A DNA stretch of 64,000 bases from Streptomyces venezuelae. GTDB taxonomy: Bacteria > Actinomycetota > Actinomycetes > Streptomycetales > Streptomycetaceae. Below, piece after piece: positions 60,935-64,000 of this stretch. The stretch covers positions 4,898,001 through 4,962,000 of the forward strand of contig NZ_CP029192.1 of the NCBI RefSeq assembly GCF_008642315.1, in the 5' to 3' direction. The position numbers and the translations under genes were made by a program. Under the pieces are notes generated by a model. The model saw only the letters and a program-made list of their open reading frames with translations, was not told the origin of the DNA and did no database searches. Numbering within the stretch: the first letter of the stretch is position 1; the number at the start of each line of letters is the position of its first letter.

Positions 60935-63900
60935 GTGGTGGGGCCGGCGACCTGCGTCGGCCGTCAGGCTCCGCGTCCAGAGGTGTGGTCCGCGTCAGGG
61001 AATCCGGGCTGAACCACGTCTCCGCCTCGTGGCGCATGCCCAGCTCGGTCGCGGAGAGCGCGACGTCGTGGAAGGGCAGCGCCAGCCGCATGGCCACGGA
61101 AGCCAGAGTGGCCAGGGAGACGCGTGTGCCGGGCCGCTCGTTGCGCCAGGCCTCGATGTCCGTCCAGGCACCCGGAGTGAGCGCGTCGAGGAGCGTGATC
61201 TCGGCTTCCGTCTCGTGCTCGTGGGACGGGGAGGGCGCGGCGATCTCGAACCCGAGACCGGTCAGATGCGCGGCCACGGAGTCCGTGTAGGGGCCGTCGC
61301 CTGCGTCTTCGGCGTCCATCGCGTGGGGATCCATTCCGACGTGCAGTGCGATGGCCCGGAGTTCCATGGGCGGGATCGGGCCGTATTCGGTCGGTTCGGG
61401 CAGGTTTCCGTAGAGCACCGAGGTCACGTCCTCGTCGGGCAGCCGGGACAGCGCGGAGGGGTCCGGGGTGCAGGCGTACCCCAGGGAGACGAGGCGGGAG
61501 GCCGCCTCCGCGAGGGAGATGTCGGCCGTGTTGGCTCGTGACGCGATGCTGAACAGGGTTACGGGGGTGTCCTCACCGGCCTCTGCGAGACCGGCCCCTA
61601 CGACTCCCGTACCCAAGAAGGCGATTTCCTCCCGGGTCGGCAGTTCCCCTTCGTCGTCCGGCGTGACGGGCACGTCGTACCCCAACGCACGGAGCTGGGC
61701 CGCCGCGGCGGCCACGGACTGACCGGTCCGCCGGGCGACCGCCGTCAGGTAGCGGAGTGGGACAGGGCGGTCCACGTCCGGCGAGTCACCCTCGTACTCC
61801 AGGAGCGCCCGGTCGTCGTCGGTCAGCGTGTCCGCCGAGGAGCCGTGCGGCGGAACGGCGAACCCGAGCCCTTCCAGGAGCAGGGCGACCTGACGGAGTC
61901 CGACGCCGGTGGCCCGGGCCACCGATGCCAGCTGTGCCGGTGAGATCTGCCGGGCCGCCTCCGGAGCGGGAGGTTTCGCGTACCCGTTCCACAGCATCCT
62001 GAAGATCGATTCCTCGTCGGCGGTCCATCCGTGCCGTTCGGGACATGCCTCGGCCACCGTGAACCCGAGCTCCCGCAGCCGCTGTGCGGCCCGGGAGCTC
62101 GGGATCTCGGCCAGTGCCGCGCTCATGCAGACCTGTGCGGCGGGCAGGGACGACCCGGGTTTGAGCCAGCCGTCCGGGTTGCCGAGCGGGTGCAACAGGG
62201 GAAGGTCCTTGCGGAGCACGGCGGTCGCCCCGTGCAGTGGCGCGGTGCAGTAGCCGAGCGATGTCAGGCGGTCGACGGTCTCGGCCGCGGACAGCCCGGT
62301 GAGCTCGACCCGCTCGAAGATGTCGGCCGCCGTGAGCTCCTGGGCCGGGTCCTGCCAGTGGAACAACGCGTTGAGACTGAGTACGCCGAAACCGGCGAGC
62401 ACGGTGGACGGATTGCCGAACAGCCGACCGGTGGCCAGCGGCCCCCTGACCCAGCCCTCCAGTCTCGTATCCCAGCGGGGGAACATGGTTCCGTGCCGGG
62501 CGAGCAGCGCGATGTCCGACGGGCGTGCGCACGGAAGGTCCTCCAGGGCCGATGCGGGCAGCGCGAGCGGCACGCCCAGCCCCGCCCGATACAGCGTCAG
62601 GAGACGCCAACGCAGCACCTGCTCCGGAAGATTGAGCAGGAACGAGGCGGTGTGGTGCCGCGCGTTCCCTGGATAGCGACCGGTCACCAGGGGGAGCAGG
62701 GTCTCGTCGGGAGGAAAGAAGCCGACCTCCGCGTAGGGCAGCGAGACGTCCCCCAACTGCCAGGGTTGATTGACGCGCTGAGCCTCTTCGGCGACCCGGT
62801 CCCCGAAGGAGACGGAATGGTCACAGGCGCGGGCCAGCCACAGCGCGGTGGGCAGCGGTGTTCCCGGCGCGAAGAGGCTGGGCACCGCCGCCGTCATCCG
62901 CTGCTCCACGTGGTCCCGGTCGAAGGAGCGGAGGTTCCGCCGATCCACCGTCAGTTCGGGGCGACGCTCCCCGTGCAAGTTGACCAGGGCGCCGTGTGGC
63001 GTGGTCCGGTGCATCAGGTTGTCGGTGCTGGCGTACACGCCGTCCGCCAGGATCCAGCCCCGGCTGTCCACCCACCAAAGGTCGGGGTCGTCCGAGGGGA
63101 AGCAGACGCCGCCTCCCCGCAGGCTGACCCAGCTGCTGGTCAGCTGCAGTTCCATGCCGATCGGCGACGGCTCTCCCGGCCGCCACTCGTGCTGCCGAGA
63201 CCCGTGCTCGGCCGTCGTACGGTACGGCGCGACCCACAGCACCCTCTGCAGCGCGGTCACACACGACACGGGGGCACCGTGCTGGGGCAGGAGCAACCGC
63301 ACCGTGGTGCCCGACACGTCCCCGGGTCCCAGATCCTTGACCCGGAACAGGTTGCCGGGCCCGGCGATCGACACTTGGAGGAGGCGGCCCGGGCGGCCGT
63401 CCCGGCCCATCCGGCAGGTGCGTACGACGATTTCGTCGGCCAGCATGAAGTAGCTCAGCACCCCGATGCCGAAACGCGAGTTGGGGTGCAGCTCGATCTT
63501 CGGGTCGGGCAGTTCCGCCCAGGCCGCCTGCTCCTCGATGTACTCGGGGAGGTCCACGAATCGGGCGCCGCCCTGCGAGAAGACGTTGCTCAGCTCGTCG
63601 ATACCCATCCCGATGCCGTTGTCACGGCACTCCAGGTAGGGACGGTCGTCATCGCCGACCCCCTGGACGAACTCGATCAGCCCCTCCCAGCGGACGGACG
63701 TCCGACCGGTGCGGTGCAGGAACTGCGTACGGCAGTCGGCGTAGCGCACCGCGTCCAAAGCGTTCTGGTACAGCTCCCGGACGGCCAACTCACGTTCACC
63801 GTACAGCTCTTCACCCATCAGCAGCTCTTGGACCCGGTCCTCCGCGAGCTGGAAGCGGATGCCGCTCGACAGCTGATCGGGCGTGTTGTCACCGAGGCGG

Positions 63901-64000
63901 ACCCGCGACCCGTCCGCGTACGGCGGCAGCGTCGACAGAGGCGCGAGTGTCGGGTTGTTCGCCTTGTTGATGTCGCGGAGCAGGCCGTCGACGCGCGACG
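60915..64000 (-). CDS. HSP90-like ATPase with seven degenerate C-terminal repeats (5' partial)
   Basis: The frame is open beyond the right edge; about 1027 residues are visible. They begin in a linker, then a GHKL/HSP90 ATPase domain: N-box ELAVRELYQNALDAVRY, ECRDNGIGMGIDELSNVFSQ (Asp and Gly of the ATP pocket), FGIGVLSYFM, and a beta-rich middle part. Seven helical repeats follow after about residue 500, each ending in a LGY/LGF/LGM hinge (for example SPAQLASVARATGVGLRQVA with LEGLGF). This layout resembles the HSP90 plus winged-helix-repeat proteins proposed to be NTP-dependent conflict or signalling factors. The domain N-terminal to the ATPase is outside the window. The final 30 residues are Pro/Arg-rich. 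Confidence 0.85.
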   Translation of the reverse strand, partial: SRVDGLLRDINKANNPTLAPLSTLPPYADGSRVRLGDNTPDQLSSGIRFQLAEDRVQELLMGEELYGERELAVRELYQNALDAVRYADCRTQFLHRTGRTSVRWEGLIEFVQGVGDDDRPYLECRDNGIGMGIDELSNVFSQGGARFVDLPEYIEEQAAWAELPDPKIELHPNSRFGIGVLSYFMLADEIVVRTCRMGRDGRPGRLLQVSIAGPGNLFRVKDLGPGDVSGTTVRLLLPQHGAPVSCVTALQRVLWVAPYRTTAEHGSRQHEWRPGEPSPIGMELQLTSSWVSLRGGGVCFPSDDPDLWWVDSRGWILADGVYASTDNLMHRTTPHGALVNLHGERRPELTVDRRNLRSFDRDHVEQRMTAAVPSLFAPGTPLPTALWLARACDHSVSFGDRVAEEAQRVNQPWQLGDVSLPYAEVGFFPPDETLLPLVTGRYPGNARHHTASFLLNLPEQVLRWRLLTLYRAGLGVPLALPASALEDLPCARPSDIALLARHGTMFPRWDTRLEGWVRGPLATGRLFGNPSTVLAGFGVLSLNALFHWQDPAQELTAADIFERVELTGLSAAETVDRLTSLGYCTAPLHGATAVLRKDLPLLHPLGNPDGWLKPGSSLPAAQVCMSAALAEIPSSRAAQRLRELGFTVAEACPERHGWTADEESIFRMLWNGYAKPPAPEAARQISPAQLASVARATGVGLRQVALLLEGLGFAVPPHGSSADTLTDDDRALLEYEGDSPDVDRPVPLRYLTAVARRTGQSVAAAAAQLRALGYDVPVTPDDEGELPTREEIAFLGTGVVGAGLAEAGEDTPVTLFSIASRANTADISLAEAASRLVSLGYACTPDPSALSRLPDEDVTSVLYGNLPEPTEYGPIPPMELRAIALHVGMDPHAMDAEDAGDGPYTDSVAAHLTGLGFEIAAPSPSHEHETEAEITLLDALTPGAWTDIEAWRNERPGTRVSLATLASVAMRLALPFHDVALSATELGMRHEAETWFSPDSLTRTTPLDAEPDGRRRSPAPPPTPPAP

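Overview
The window is about 64 kb of very high GC chromosome from a Streptomyces. Support comes from GC-rich third codon positions, frequent GTG starts and GTGA/ATGA overlaps. It also comes from family content: the shared sugar ATPase MsiK, the haem-binding HbpS with the SenS-SenR two-component pair, the diguanylate cyclase CdgB, XRE-DUF5753 plus DUF397 (WhiJ-type) loci, an LAxTG sortase substrate and CIRCE-controlled groEL2. From memory, the gene order (msiK, senSR-hbpS, terD, cdgB, nagA-nagK, otsB, otsA, thrC, cspA-type gene, groEL2) matches a core region of the S. coelicolor chromosome. No alignment was run. I see no integrase, transposase, insertion sequence or CRISPR array.

Layout. Positions 1-8.6 kb carry the tail of a membrane protein, a sugar nucleotidyltransferase, msiK, a tRNA-Thr(TGT), a 1065-residue secreted repeat protein and a FAD oxidoreductase. 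Positions 8.7-16.8 kb are housekeeping and accessory enzymes: a DsbA-like lipoprotein, an APH(6)-family kinase, two acetyltransferases, two oxidoreductases, a pentapeptide-repeat protein and a Uma2 nuclease. Positions 16.8-23.5 kb hold senR-senS and divergent hbpS, with a 22-bp palindrome between them, then an ankyrin protein, a beta-propeller lipoprotein and an M1 peptidase. Positions 24.6-29.8 kb form an accessory block with a PadR pair, two WhiJ-type regulator loci, and truncated or frameshifted genes.

Positions 29.8-41.7 kb carry terD, arfB, a flavin reductase, cdgB, and a minus-strand set that could make a full amino-sugar route: SIS isomerase/deaminase, NagK, NagA, PfkB kinase and class II aldolase. 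A sugar-binding lipoprotein diverges from the SIS gene. Three sites close to the DasR consensus lie before msiK, before nagKA, and between the SIS and binding-protein genes. Positions 41.7-48.8 kb hold trehalose and glucosylglycerate genes (otsB, otsA, gpgS), a beta-helix protein and the sortase substrate.

Positions 49-53.5 kb hold a SAM-I riboswitch before threonine synthase, a CysO-like sulfur carrier, a cold-shock gene and groEL2 with two CIRCE elements. Positions 53.5-60.1 kb hold a hydrolase, two small unknown genes, a RelE/HigB-type toxin-antitoxin pair with a palindromic operator, and a murR-murQ-murP set for N-acetylmuramic acid use. The window ends inside a large HSP90-like ATPase with seven degenerate C-terminal repeats. 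That gene resembles proposed NTP-dependent conflict proteins and is the strongest candidate for an unusual system. Just before it, a 29-bp tandem duplication has made a 10-codon minicistron between two genes.
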